A stretch of 64,000 nt of DNA from Gemmatimonadota bacterium (GTDB lineage Bacteria > Gemmatimonadota > Gemmatimonadetes > Longimicrobiales > Gaopeijiaceae). Below the pieces are notes generated by a model, which ran no database searches, had not been told where the DNA came from, and worked only from the letters and a program-made list of their open reading frames with translations. The position numbers were made by a program, and so were the translations under genes. Positions within the stretch are counted from its first letter, which is position 1. Every line of letters begins with the position of its first letter. Location: NCBI GenBank assembly GCA_022571515.1, contig JACZXQ010000008.1, positions 80,590-144,589 on the forward strand, written 5' to 3'. Positions 35,297-43,377 of the stretch are shown here, piece after piece.

Positions 35297-37066
35297 TCAA
35301 GGGACATCTCCCTGGGTGGTCCCGATGGCGTCAGGGGTTGCGATGTGGCGGTAGAGCGTTACGTCGGGCCCAGGTCGGGCAACCGATCCGATCCGCTTGA
35401 AGGGAAGATAGAAAGCGTCGTGCTGGTCGTACCACCCTGCAGAACCCGAGCGCCCCCCCAAGAATTCACGGGCGATCTCGTAAGTCGCTTGGAGCACGGA
35501 TTCCAGCTCGGGAGGCACATTGGAGTACTGCTCGAGCGGACTTCGCATGACGGCGATCCAATCCGGCACCGTGTCCCCGTCAAAACCAACTTCGGGTGAG
35601 TACGAAATCGTCCTAAAGCCGACGGAGCCTCCTCGGGCTCCAGCGACGCGGGCTTCGGCCTGCATGAGGGTGTAGGCGCGGAGGGTCTCGAGGCCCTCAA
35701 CGGGGCGTGCCCGCGCTGCGATGTCTCGCAGGACGACCAGGGAGTCAGCGGTAAGAGGCAGCTGCAGGTTTCCCCATTGTGCTCCCGTCTGGTAGACGCT
35801 GAAGGTGCCGGGCCCTACCTCCTGAAGTAGCCAGGCCGCGGCTTGAACGCGCGTGTCGGTTCGAGCCAACCTCAGGTTGGTCTGAATCACATTCATCAGA
35901 GGGCCGGTGCCCAGCAGCATTGCAGCCAGCACAGCGAGCTGAAGACGTCGTTTCTTCACGCGGGGGAACCACTCCGCAATCCACCATCCCGCAGCAACGC
36001 ACAGGAAGGGCAAGAGCGGGAGCATATACCGTAAGAAGACGGTTCGCCCCGTGGCCGTACTGATGTAGAACAGCGTGGGAAACAAGAACAGGACGGCCGC
36101 ACGGCGCGTGTGCGTCAGTGTAGCCCATGCGCCCCCGGCGACGGCGGCGGCGAAGAGGGGCCATCCCAGGCCCTTGGGTAACGTGTGGCGCAGATGGTAG
36201 ATCCCACCGAGTCCGAGGTCCAGGCCGTGCCCACCTGCCAGGTGATTCATCTGGAAGCGGAAGTGCATTGTAAACAACCCCCAGTCCAGTACGGCGTAGG
36301 GACTGGTCAAGACGAAGGTCGCCACCCCAGCCCCCAGGTAGGCCCACGGCAGTGGGTCGCGCGCGGCGTTCCGGGCGCGGTCCCTCCACAGCTGGTCCGA
36401 GGTCCCGGAGTGGCGCATGGCGTGGGCGAAGACCAGGACCCCGGGCAGGAGGAGTCCGACGTACTTCGTCGAGACGGCGAGCCCCGTGAAGACGCCGGCC
36501 CAGATGTACGAACGGAGCGTGCCGTGCTCGGCCACATCGATGAGATGGAGGACCGCCGCCGCGAGAAACAGTGTCAGCGTGACGTCTGTTGTCGCGAAGT
36601 GGGAGTCTCGAACATGGAGGTGCGCGACGGCCAAGAACCCCGCAGCCAGGAGGCCGGCCGGGGCGCCCTGGACCCGCTTGCCGATCCGGTAGACCACATA
36701 CACTGTGGCGACGCCCGCGATCGCAGATACGTAGCGCGCGACGAGAATGAAACCCCCAGGTTCGACCGCCGCCTCGCGAAGAAGCCCCGCCCAAGACCCG
36801 CCCAGCACGGTCGAGGCGGCACCCCAAAGCGCATAAAGAAGCCCGAGGGTGTAAAAATACAGACTGGGATAGTGGAAGAAGTGTGGGTTGAGGTCTCCGG
36901 AGAGGAGCCGAATCGCTCGCCTGACAACCTCGAATTCATCCGGGCGGGCCTCCAGATGTGGCAGGCCAAAGTCGATACCCCAAAGGCGGGAGCCGAGCGC
37001 CAGAAAGAGGATGGCCGCGAGGGCCAAGCGCTCCCGCGCCGCCGTATTGGAGCTGTGGAGAGTCAC
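35297..37066 (-). CDS. GT39/ArnT-like glycosyltransferase, integral membrane
   Basis: A 589-residue membrane protein with 10-12 helices and a soluble C-terminal domain of about 170 residues. The first external loop has HLEARPDEFEVVRRA near 38-52, whose acidic pair (DE) matches the catalytic Asp/Glu of the GT39/GT83 mannosyl- and aminoarabinosyl-transferases. Such enzymes transfer a sugar from an undecaprenyl- or dolichyl-phosphate carrier to protein or lipid in the periplasm. It belongs to the segment lying between the two DUF1326/DUF2182 junction copies. Donor and acceptor unknown. Confidence 0.82.
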   Translation of the reverse strand: MTLHSSNTAARERLALAAILFLALGSRLWGIDFGLPHLEARPDEFEVVRRAIRLLSGDLNPHFFHYPSLYFYTLGLLYALWGAASTVLGGSWAGLLREAAVEPGGFILVARYVSAIAGVATVYVVYRIGKRVQGAPAGLLAAGFLAVAHLHVRDSHFATTDVTLTLFLAAAVLHLIDVAEHGTLRSYIWAGVFTGLAVSTKYVGLLLPGVLVFAHAMRHSGTSDQLWRDRARNAARDPLPWAYLGAGVATFVLTSPYAVLDWGLFTMHFRFQMNHLAGGHGLDLGLGGIYHLRHTLPKGLGWPLFAAAVAGGAWATLTHTRRAAVLFLFPTLFYISTATGRTVFLRYMLPLLPFLCVAAGWWIAEWFPRVKKRRLQLAVLAAMLLGTGPLMNVIQTNLRLARTDTRVQAAAWLLQEVGPGTFSVYQTGAQWGNLQLPLTADSLVVLRDIAARARPVEGLETLRAYTLMQAEARVAGARGGSVGFRTISYSPEVGFDGDTVPDWIAVMRSPLEQYSNVPPELESVLQATYEIAREFLGGRSGSAGWYDQHDAFYLPFKRIGSVARPGPDVTLYRHIATPDAIGTTQGDVP

Positions 37067-37119
37067 CTACGCAACGTAGATGGCACCTGCGCTTGGCGGC
37101 AATACAGCACGCTTCCCGT

Positions 37120-37155
37120 CCCGGCTTCGGCGATCCCCACGTGCGTCGCGCTCAC
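37120..37155 (-). pseudogene. 5' stub of a second DUF2182 gene
   Basis: The GTG at 37155 overlaps the DUF1326 stop exactly as at 34268. The first 12 codons, MSATHVGIAEAG, match MSSAGVGIAEAG of the intact DUF2182 gene. Beyond 37120 the match ends and the glycosyltransferase promoter region begins. Only the start codons of this copy survive. Confidence 0.7.
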
Positions 37156-37211
37156 GCCCCGTCCACTCGCCAGTCGAAACTCGAATGGAGCGCGTGTGAG
37201 CCCTCGGTCTC
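37120..37211. repeat. DUF1326/DUF2182 junction repeat, copy 2 (92 bp)
   Basis: The partner of 34233-34324, same orientation, about 77% identical by hand count. It contains the real 3' end of the intact DUF1326 gene and the dead 5' end of a DUF2182 gene. Confidence 0.85.
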
Positions 37212-37796
37212 GACCCCGATGTCCCCGTCGTCATAGCGGGTCTCGCCCGTGGCGATCACCTGTTCGGCCGCGTGGATCTGGTTGAACATGTTCTGGAACG
37301 TGACGGGGCGGCTCCGATCGCGGCCGTGGAGGTTCTCTATCGTGGCCTCCAGCAGGCCCTCCACCCTTACCCGCTTCACGGCGCCCTCGTCGGTGATCTC
37401 GATGGACTCGATTCTTGTCGGAAGGCGAGTCCCAACGAATCGCCCGAGCACTTCCCACGGGCCTCCGGCCCGGCCCGTGAGGATGTTCTCCACGGCCTCG
37501 ACCTGAGCGGGGCTCGCCGCGTCGTCCACGATCAGGACTTCCGTCCAATCACCCGCGATCATGTGCTGCGGCGCATCGTATACGATTACGACTCGTAAGC
37601 CGCTCAGGTCGATGCCGCCGTATGCACCCTCGTCGAAGCGGAGCGCCCAATAGCCTTTGCAGCGCTCGTGGGTGCAGTTCTGGCTGAAATGCACGTGGCC
37701 TGGGCAGATGACCGTGCAGTTGCAGTTCTCGAAGAGCAGGCCTCGGGCCCACCAGGAAGGTGTGTCGGGCGCTTCGGTGTTCATCGGTGTCCTCAT
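37152..37796 (-). CDS. DUF1326 domain-containing protein
   Basis: A 214-residue soluble protein (210 if translation starts at the second Met, 37784). DUF1326 landmarks are ARGLLFENCNCTVICPGHVHF near 18-38, with clustered Cys/His residues, and CKGYWALRFDEGAYGGIDLSG. The Cys/His cluster could bind metal. The family is almost always encoded next to DUF2182 membrane proteins; here the adjacent copy is reduced to a stub and the intact partner is 2.9 kb downstream. Function unknown. Confidence 0.85.
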   Translation of the reverse strand: MRTPMNTEAPDTPSWWARGLLFENCNCTVICPGHVHFSQNCTHERCKGYWALRFDEGAYGGIDLSGLRVVIVYDAPQHMIAGDWTEVLIVDDAASPAQVEAVENILTGRAGGPWEVLGRFVGTRLPTRIESIEITDEGAVKRVRVEGLLEATIENLHGRDRSRPVTFQNMFNQIHAAEQVIATGETRYDDGDIGVETEGSHALHSSFDWRVDGA

Positions 37797-37983
37797 GTGA
37801 ATGTGGCAGCGTCGCTTGCCTGGCTTCTACACCCCTTCTCTCGACGAAGTTGTGCCGCCGGGGCCGACAGCGTGCAAGGGGGTTGCGCCTACCGGGGCGG
37901 AGCGAGCCAGTCGACGACGCCGAAGCCGCTCCCGGGGTGTGGGGCAATGGAAACGACGGGGGCGCTGCCGGTGTAGTAACCGG

Positions 37984-38397
37984 ATGACGGGCTTCCTGGC
38001 CGATTTCGTGGTCCTGCTGCATCTCTGCTTCGTCGTCTTCGTCGTGGCCGGGGGATTCCTGGCGCTGCGGTGGAGGCGCATGGCCTGGGTGCACGTGCCG
38101 TGCGCCGTGTGGGGAGGGTGGATCGAGTTCGCGGGATGGATCTGTCCGCTGACGCCGCTGGAGATCTGGCTGCGGCGGCGTGCCGGCGAGGTGAGCTACG
38201 AGACGGGCTTCATCGAGCACTACGTTCTGCCGGTGCTCTACCCGAGTGAGCTGACACGGTCGACGCAGGTGGCGCTGGGGATCATGGTGGTGGTCCTGAA
38301 CGTGGCCGTGTACGCTTGGGTGTGGAGGCGGTGGAGGGCGCGCGCTCGTGCTCTTGGCCCCCACGGCCTCGATCGATCGACCGGCAATGTAGAATAG
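37984..38397 (+). CDS. DUF2784 family membrane protein
   Basis: A 137-residue protein with four hydrophobic helices. The pattern ADFVVLLHLCFVVFVVAGGF near the start, then WICPLTPLEIWLRRRAGE and SYETGFIEHYVLPVLYP, is the DUF2784 signature. Function unknown. The start at 37984 was chosen because the 61 upstream codons of the open frame are Arg-rich and non-coding in character. Confidence 0.82.
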   Translation: MTGFLADFVVLLHLCFVVFVVAGGFLALRWRRMAWVHVPCAVWGGWIEFAGWICPLTPLEIWLRRRAGEVSYETGFIEHYVLPVLYPSELTRSTQVALGIMVVVLNVAVYAWVWRRWRARARALGPHGLDRSTGNVE

Positions 38398-38407
38398 TGA
38401 GGCGTGG

Positions 38408-38638
38408 ATGAGCCTCATCGACAGCGTGCGCCGGGCCCGCATCGTCCAAGTGATGGTGGTATACAGCGGAACGTCCTGGGCCATCCTCGAGTTCGCCGGG
38501 ATGCTCCACGAGTTCTTCAGGATTCCCGGCTGGCTGAGGCACGGGAGGCGGTGCGGCGCCTCGGGGGGTGAGACGCGCGGAGCGCCAGCCGAACCGGAAC
38601 TACCTACGACCCTACTCGTCGCCGAGTTCGCTCCGTAG
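38408..38638 (+). pseudogene. N-terminal fragment of a membrane-anchored regulator/TPR-type protein
   Basis: The first ~45 codons, starting MSLIDSVRRARIVQVMVVYS and continuing TSWAILEFAGMLHEFF, look like the N-terminal anchor shared by many large TPR or cyclase-like proteins, in which a short basic head precedes a single membrane helix. After IPGWLRHGRR the frame loses that character and stops at 76 codons, so the several-hundred-residue body is missing. The remaining DNA to 38769 holds only a short minus-strand frame ending LRSELGDE that I cannot assign. Confidence 0.4.
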
Positions 38639-38769
38639 CTCTCCGAGGACGTCGGGGAGACCCTCCCGGCCCGGGACGAGCGCAGAACATTGCACGCCAC
38701 TGGGTGCAGGCGAACGCGGTTGTGGGGGAAGATTCCCCTAGCCTGGATTCTTTCGCTGGAGAACCCCGC

Positions 38770-39441
38770 TCACCCTGCCCCAAAGACGCCGTCCATCAAT
38801 TCGGTAAGCCGACGCTGTACGGTGTCGGTCTCGCCCGAGAAGGACGAGGCACCGACACGGAGCGCCAGGTCATCGCCGGCGGCCAGCGTTTCGAACGAAG
38901 ACACGTCCAGTCCAGCCGGTCCCAGCAGCGCCGCCCAGACCTCGTCGCACGGGCGTGTGGTCTTTCGGCGATCCGAGATCATGGTGCGGGGGGTTCCCGG
39001 ATGCCTCCCCAAGTAGTGGCATAGGTTCCATAGGAAGTACGTCCATCCGGCTTTGGTCGCGTCGTAGTACTCGTCCCAGTCGGCCGAAGCCGAGAAGCCC
39101 GAGTGCACCAAGCGCACGACGGTCGTGCCGCCTCGGGTCCCGATGTGGAAATCCACCACCGTCAGCGTAGCGCCGCCCTCGTCCTCCGAGGAACCCCACT
39201 CCTCGATCCAGCGAAACCGCTTGTTGGGCTCCCAGATGTCGATGGTGGCTTCGCCCTCCGCACCCTCACCCCAGGAAAGCCAGATCGACCCTCCCACGCC
39301 CGGGCTCACGCGCGCCTCGGGTGCGAACCAGCGTCGGATTCCCTCGGCCTCAGAGATGGCCTCCCACACGTCTTCGGGAGAGGCGTCGACTTCGACCTCG
39401 ATCTCGATTGCGCGGGTGCGATCCTGCGGCGCGTCGCTCAC
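38770..39441 (-). CDS. SRPBCC (AHSA1-like) domain protein
   Basis: A 223-residue protein. Residues 10-150 form an AHSA1/START-like helix-grip domain: EVEVDASPEDVWEAISEAEG, IRRWFAPEARV, and WDEYYDATKAGWTYFLWNLCHYLG. Such proteins bind hydrophobic ligands or assist folding. Its start overlaps the stop of the ArsR-like regulator gene by 4 bp, an operon arrangement common for this pair. Ligand unknown. Confidence 0.85.
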   Translation of the reverse strand: MSDAPQDRTRAIEIEVEVDASPEDVWEAISEAEGIRRWFAPEARVSPGVGGSIWLSWGEGAEGEATIDIWEPNKRFRWIEEWGSSEDEGGATLTVVDFHIGTRGGTTVVRLVHSGFSASADWDEYYDATKAGWTYFLWNLCHYLGRHPGTPRTMISDRRKTTRPCDEVWAALLGPAGLDVSSFETLAAGDDLALRVGASSFSGETDTVQRRLTELMDGVFGAG

Positions 39442-40073
39442 GGGGCCTCCCCTGCCGCTGGTCTAGAGGTGGAGTGGGGTGCGCCGTCCTCCTGTGGCAG
39501 TGCCGGGTACCCGGCGAGCATGAAGCGGAAGCTCCTTCCGCCCAGACGGCGTTGGTGGTGGTACTTCTTGGTGAGTCTGGTCATGCACGTGGCGAGTTCT
39601 GCGACGAAAGCGTTCTGCGCCGCGGGGTCAGCAAAGTGCACCTCGGTCTCGAGCGAGAGGGTCGCGAGCTTCTTTCCGGCGTGATCGGCGCGTTGCCTCA
39701 ACGTGCATACGTCACGTATCGCTTCGGACACCATTCCCACCAGGTACGCGCTCGACAACCGGTCCTGGGCCGCGTCGAGGCTGGCGCCCAGCTCGCCCAG
39801 CGCCTGAGGGGCGATCAGGTAGTAGCGCCCGGTCGCCTGGACCAGCTTCTCGACGAAGTTGCCTTTGCGCCGTTCGCCCACGTCGCGGAGCAGGTCGGCG
39901 TCCTTCAGCGCACGCACATGATAGCTCACCCGCTGGCGGGGAAGGTCTAGGCTACGTGCCACGCCCGCAGCGGAGTCGGGCTCGCGCAGCAGCTTGAGGA
40001 TTTCCATGCGCACGGGGCTAAGCAGGGCTGCCGCCGATTCGGTTCGGTCGATGATCGATATGGCTTGTTGCAT
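39438..40073 (-). CDS. ArsR-like winged-helix transcriptional regulator
   Basis: A 211-residue protein whose first 90 residues are a winged helix: AALLSPVRMEILKLLREPDSAAGVARSL, then LPRQRVSYHVRALKDADLL as the recognition helix. The rest is helical and may sense a ligand. It heads the operon with the SRPBCC gene. A short palindrome and an AT-rich promoter lie directly upstream, consistent with autoregulation. The effector cannot be told from the sequence; no metal-binding CxC motif of classical ArsR is present. Confidence 0.85.
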   Translation of the reverse strand: MQQAISIIDRTESAAALLSPVRMEILKLLREPDSAAGVARSLDLPRQRVSYHVRALKDADLLRDVGERRKGNFVEKLVQATGRYYLIAPQALGELGASLDAAQDRLSSAYLVGMVSEAIRDVCTLRQRADHAGKKLATLSLETEVHFADPAAQNAFVAELATCMTRLTKKYHHQRRLGGRSFRFMLAGYPALPQEDGAPHSTSRPAAGEAP

Positions 40074-40097
40074 GGTATCAACTTCGTGGCGTAAAAA

Positions 40098-40126
40098 TAT
40101 TTTGCCAAGTCAGGAAAAACTGACAA
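40098..40126 (-). promoter_or_regulatory. Putative promoter and operator of the ArsR-like/SRPBCC operon
   Basis: On the minus strand, TTGTCA (40126-40121) and AAAATA (40103-40098) are 17 bp apart. Between and overlapping them, GTCAG-GAAAAA-CTGAC (40109-40124) is a perfect 5-bp-arm palindrome, and an AT-rich AAAATATTTT follows. In this GC-rich genome the composition stands out. Its position upstream of the regulator gene suits a repressor site. Confidence 0.45.
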
Positions 40127-40180
40127 TGTGGACAACAGCCTGGCCCCTTACCCTCAGGGTGGTTCGTGGCCTGGCCTGGC

Positions 40181-43009
40181 TTACCGGCCGGAAGAGTCCC
40201 CGATCGGGTTTGCGTTCCGGTCGATCAGGATGGGTCGGCCAAAGCCGACCGCAGTCAGCCGCTCGAGCTGGGTGCCGGCGTCACCCACCACGAGGTAGAT
40301 CATGCGGTCCGGGTCGACGTAGCGCTCTGCCAACTCCTTGATCCGCTCGCGGGTCATCGCCCGCACGATCTGCTCCCGCCCGACCACATAGTCGTGGGGG
40401 AGTCCATAGGCGCTGATGTTCTGAAGCATGTTGATCTTGGCGCCCAACGTCTCGAAGGCGCGCGCATTGCTCTTGAGCAGGAAGCCTGTGGTGGCCTCCA
40501 GGTCGCTCTCGTCAAACCCGTCCGCGTACTCTGCCATGATGTCACGGATGAGGTCGAGGGACTCGTAGGTCACGTTCGAACGCACGCCCGTGCTCACCGT
40601 AAAGGGGCCCGCGATGTCCGTGCCCGAGAACCCGGATCCGATGCCGTACGTATACCCCCTCTGCTCGCGGAGGATTTGGAGCATCTGCGAGGCGAAGCCA
40701 CCGCCTCCCAAGCGGAAGTTCATGACAGTGGCTGGATAGTAGTCGTCGTCGGTCTGCGCGAGGGCTAGCCGGCCCACCCTGATCACCGACTGGGCGGCGC
40801 CCGGGACGTCCACGAAGTAGATGCGCGACCGATCGACAGGCTCGGGCAGCTCGTACTCGGCGAACTCCACGTCCTTCGCTTGCCACCGACTCTCGAGGCC
40901 CGCGAGGGAACTCATCACGCGATCCGGCGAGACATCGCCCACCACGTGCATGCTGGCGATCGAGGGTGACAGGTTCCGCTCGTAGAAGGCCTGAAGGTCG
41001 TCGATCGTGATCGATTCGACGGACTCGATCGTTCCCAACGCGTTGTTCGAGAGGATATGCCCGTCGCCGTAGAGCAACTTGTTATATGCGTTGCCCGCGA
41101 TCGCGTTCGGGTTGGCCTCCTGTTGTCGGAGCGCGTTGATCGTGCGCTGCTTCACCAACTGGAACTCGGTTTCGTCCCAGCGTGGCTCGAGGAGGATCTC
41201 CTCTACCAAGGCCATGGTGGCGTCGTAGTTTCTGGTGAGTGTGTTGCCGGAGATGGTGACGGTCTCCCGGCCAACACGCACGCTGATGGAGGCCCCGAGG
41301 ATGTCGATGGCCTCTTCGAGTTCGGCCGGTGTCCGGTTCACCGTACCCTCGGTCATCAAGGTGCCCATGAGGCTGGCCACCCCGACCTTGTCCGGATCGT
41401 CGAGCAGCAGGCCGCCCTTCATGCGGATCGTGAACCGTACGAGAGGCAGCTCGTTGTTCTGGATCCCGTAGACCTTCATTCCGTTGGCGAGCCCGTCGGT
41501 CCACACGTCGGGAATGGGCAGAGACGTCGGCTCGCCGAAGGGCGGCTCCACACCGCGATCGAACGACGAGGGCGTAGGTTCGATCTCGCGATCTCCGGGG
41601 AGTACCAACTCGGCCTCGCGTCCGACCACGATGGGCTCTTCGACCACCTCGGCTTGAAGGGACCCCTCGAGGGCCAGGGCCAATTGGCCCCGCGGAATGA
41701 AGCTGGTCGCCACGTAGGGCTTGTCCTTCATGTATCGCTCGTACACCCGCATGACATCTTCGCGCGTGACGTCCAGTAGGCGGGCGATATCCTCTTCGAC
41801 GTATCCGGGCGATCCGGCGAAGATGTTGTACTGGGCCATCTGGAACGCCTTACTCAGAACGCTGGACATGCTGTTGTAGAAAGCGGTCTCACGTCCGGCC
41901 TTCACCCGGGACAGGTCGGTGTCCGAGAAACCCTCCACCTCGAAGCGGTCGAACGCGGCGTCGACGGCCGCCAGAACGTTGTCCAGGTCCGTGCCCGCGA
42001 AAGCCCGGATCGACGCCCGGAATGTACCCGCAAGCTCCGATCCCCGATTGAACATGTTCACCCGCGGCGCCAGTTTCTCCTCCTCCACGATCACCTCGTA
42101 AAACGGCGATGTCTTGCCCTCGGCCAGCAGTGCGGCCAACAGCGTGAGGGGGTAGGAGTCCGGGTGATACTGTGGTACCGCAGGCCAGGCCATGGTCAAC
42201 GCGGGCAACCGTGCGTAGTTGTCCTCGTGGGCCAGCCGTGTCGTGGCCGGCAGCTCGACGGGCGGGACCTCCGGAGCAGCCGGCAGCTCGACGGGCTCGA
42301 TCTCGCCGAAGTACTTCTCCACCCACTCCTTCGCCTGGGCTACGTCGACGTCGCCCGCGATGACCAGGGTGGCATTGTTCGGTGCGTACCAGGTGCGGTA
42401 GAACTCCTGCACGTCGGCCAGCGTGGCGCCGTCCAGGTCCTCGAGCGAGCCGATCACCTGCCAGTTGTAAGGATGGTTCTCGGAGTAGAGTGCCTTTGAG
42501 ATCACGAAGTTCGTGTGGCCGTACGGCTGGTTATCGACGCCCTGCCGCTTCTCGTTCTTGACGACTTGCTTCTCCTTCGCGACGACCTCTTCGGTGACCG
42601 TATTGATGAAGAAGCCGAGTTTGTCGGCCTCCGCCCAGATGATCTTCTCGAGGGCGTCGCTGGGTACCGTCTGGAAGTAGTTGGTGCGGTCGCGGTTGGT
42701 GGAGCCGTTCAGGGAGCCACCCACCTTGTTGATTAGGATGTCGAGCCCGCCCTTGCCCAGATTCTCCGACTCCAAGAAGAGGAGGTGCTCGAAGAGGTGA
42801 GCGAACCCCGTCTTGCCCTCGAGTTCCCTCGCCGAGCCCACGTGGTAGGTCATGGCCACGGCGACCACCGGATCGGATCGGTCGATGTGAATGACGACAT
42901 CGAGGCCGTTATCAAGCGTGTACTTCTCGTAGTCGATGGAGAATCCGCTGGAGTTCGCCGCACTGCTCGTGCAGCCGACCAGTAGGAGTCCCAGGAGAGC
43001 GCGTTTCAT
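40181..43009 (-). CDS. M16 (pitrilysin/insulinase-like) family lipoprotein metallopeptidase
   Basis: A 942-residue protein from the ATG at 43009 (AAGGA site upstream) with a lipoprotein signal, LLGLLLVGCTSS. Two M16 halves are present. The first has the inverted zinc motif H71-L-F-E74-H75 within GKTGFAHLFEHLLFL; the second, from about residue 480, lacks it, as usual for single-chain M16B-type enzymes, and contains YTYGIGSGFSGTDIAGPF. It should degrade peptides in the periplasm or at the outer membrane. The DNA between 40074 and 40180 holds the divergent regulatory region. Confidence 0.92.
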   Translation of the reverse strand: MKRALLGLLLVGCTSSAANSSGFSIDYEKYTLDNGLDVVIHIDRSDPVVAVAMTYHVGSARELEGKTGFAHLFEHLLFLESENLGKGGLDILINKVGGSLNGSTNRDRTNYFQTVPSDALEKIIWAEADKLGFFINTVTEEVVAKEKQVVKNEKRQGVDNQPYGHTNFVISKALYSENHPYNWQVIGSLEDLDGATLADVQEFYRTWYAPNNATLVIAGDVDVAQAKEWVEKYFGEIEPVELPAAPEVPPVELPATTRLAHEDNYARLPALTMAWPAVPQYHPDSYPLTLLAALLAEGKTSPFYEVIVEEEKLAPRVNMFNRGSELAGTFRASIRAFAGTDLDNVLAAVDAAFDRFEVEGFSDTDLSRVKAGRETAFYNSMSSVLSKAFQMAQYNIFAGSPGYVEEDIARLLDVTREDVMRVYERYMKDKPYVATSFIPRGQLALALEGSLQAEVVEEPIVVGREAELVLPGDREIEPTPSSFDRGVEPPFGEPTSLPIPDVWTDGLANGMKVYGIQNNELPLVRFTIRMKGGLLLDDPDKVGVASLMGTLMTEGTVNRTPAELEEAIDILGASISVRVGRETVTISGNTLTRNYDATMALVEEILLEPRWDETEFQLVKQRTINALRQQEANPNAIAGNAYNKLLYGDGHILSNNALGTIESVESITIDDLQAFYERNLSPSIASMHVVGDVSPDRVMSSLAGLESRWQAKDVEFAEYELPEPVDRSRIYFVDVPGAAQSVIRVGRLALAQTDDDYYPATVMNFRLGGGGFASQMLQILREQRGYTYGIGSGFSGTDIAGPFTVSTGVRSNVTYESLDLIRDIMAEYADGFDESDLEATTGFLLKSNARAFETLGAKINMLQNISAYGLPHDYVVGREQIVRAMTRERIKELAERYVDPDRMIYLVVGDAGTQLERLTAVGFGRPILIDRNANPIGDSSGR

Positions 43010-43209
43010 GTCGAAATCCTTCCGCAGAATCCGATGAGGCGAAGCCTCGCCCAAACCCTTCCGACGTTGTGATCCTAAGCCCTACCATATCCGTTGCGCG
43101 AGGGGTCCCACACGGGCCCTGAAACCTTCCCGCCACAGCCTCCGTAGGCCCCGCGATCACCCTGCGCGTTCGCCACACTCCACTTCCCAAGCCATCGGAA
43201 AGCAATACC

Positions 43210-43293
43210 ATGGACGCCCTGTTCCAGGACCTCCGTTTCGGCGTAAGAGCGATGTTCAAGAACCCGTCGTTCGCCGTCGTGGCCACCACCACT
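43210..43293 (+). pseudogene. N-terminal fragment of an ADOP-type (MacB/FtsX-like) permease gene
   Basis: Twenty-eight codons, MDALFQDLRFGVRAMFKNPS then FAVVATTT, match the well-known start of acidobacterial duplicated orphan permeases, which normally continue for about 800 residues. The similarity stops abruptly just before the convergent CoA ligase gene. The rest of the 43010-43377 gap shows nothing I recognise. Confidence 0.6.
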
Positions 43294-43377
43294 CCCTCCC
43301 GAGCTCCGCTCGAACCGCATGGCCTCCCCCGCGGCAAGAAAGTGGAGATGGGTGAGCACGACTTCTCCCTCCCTCAC

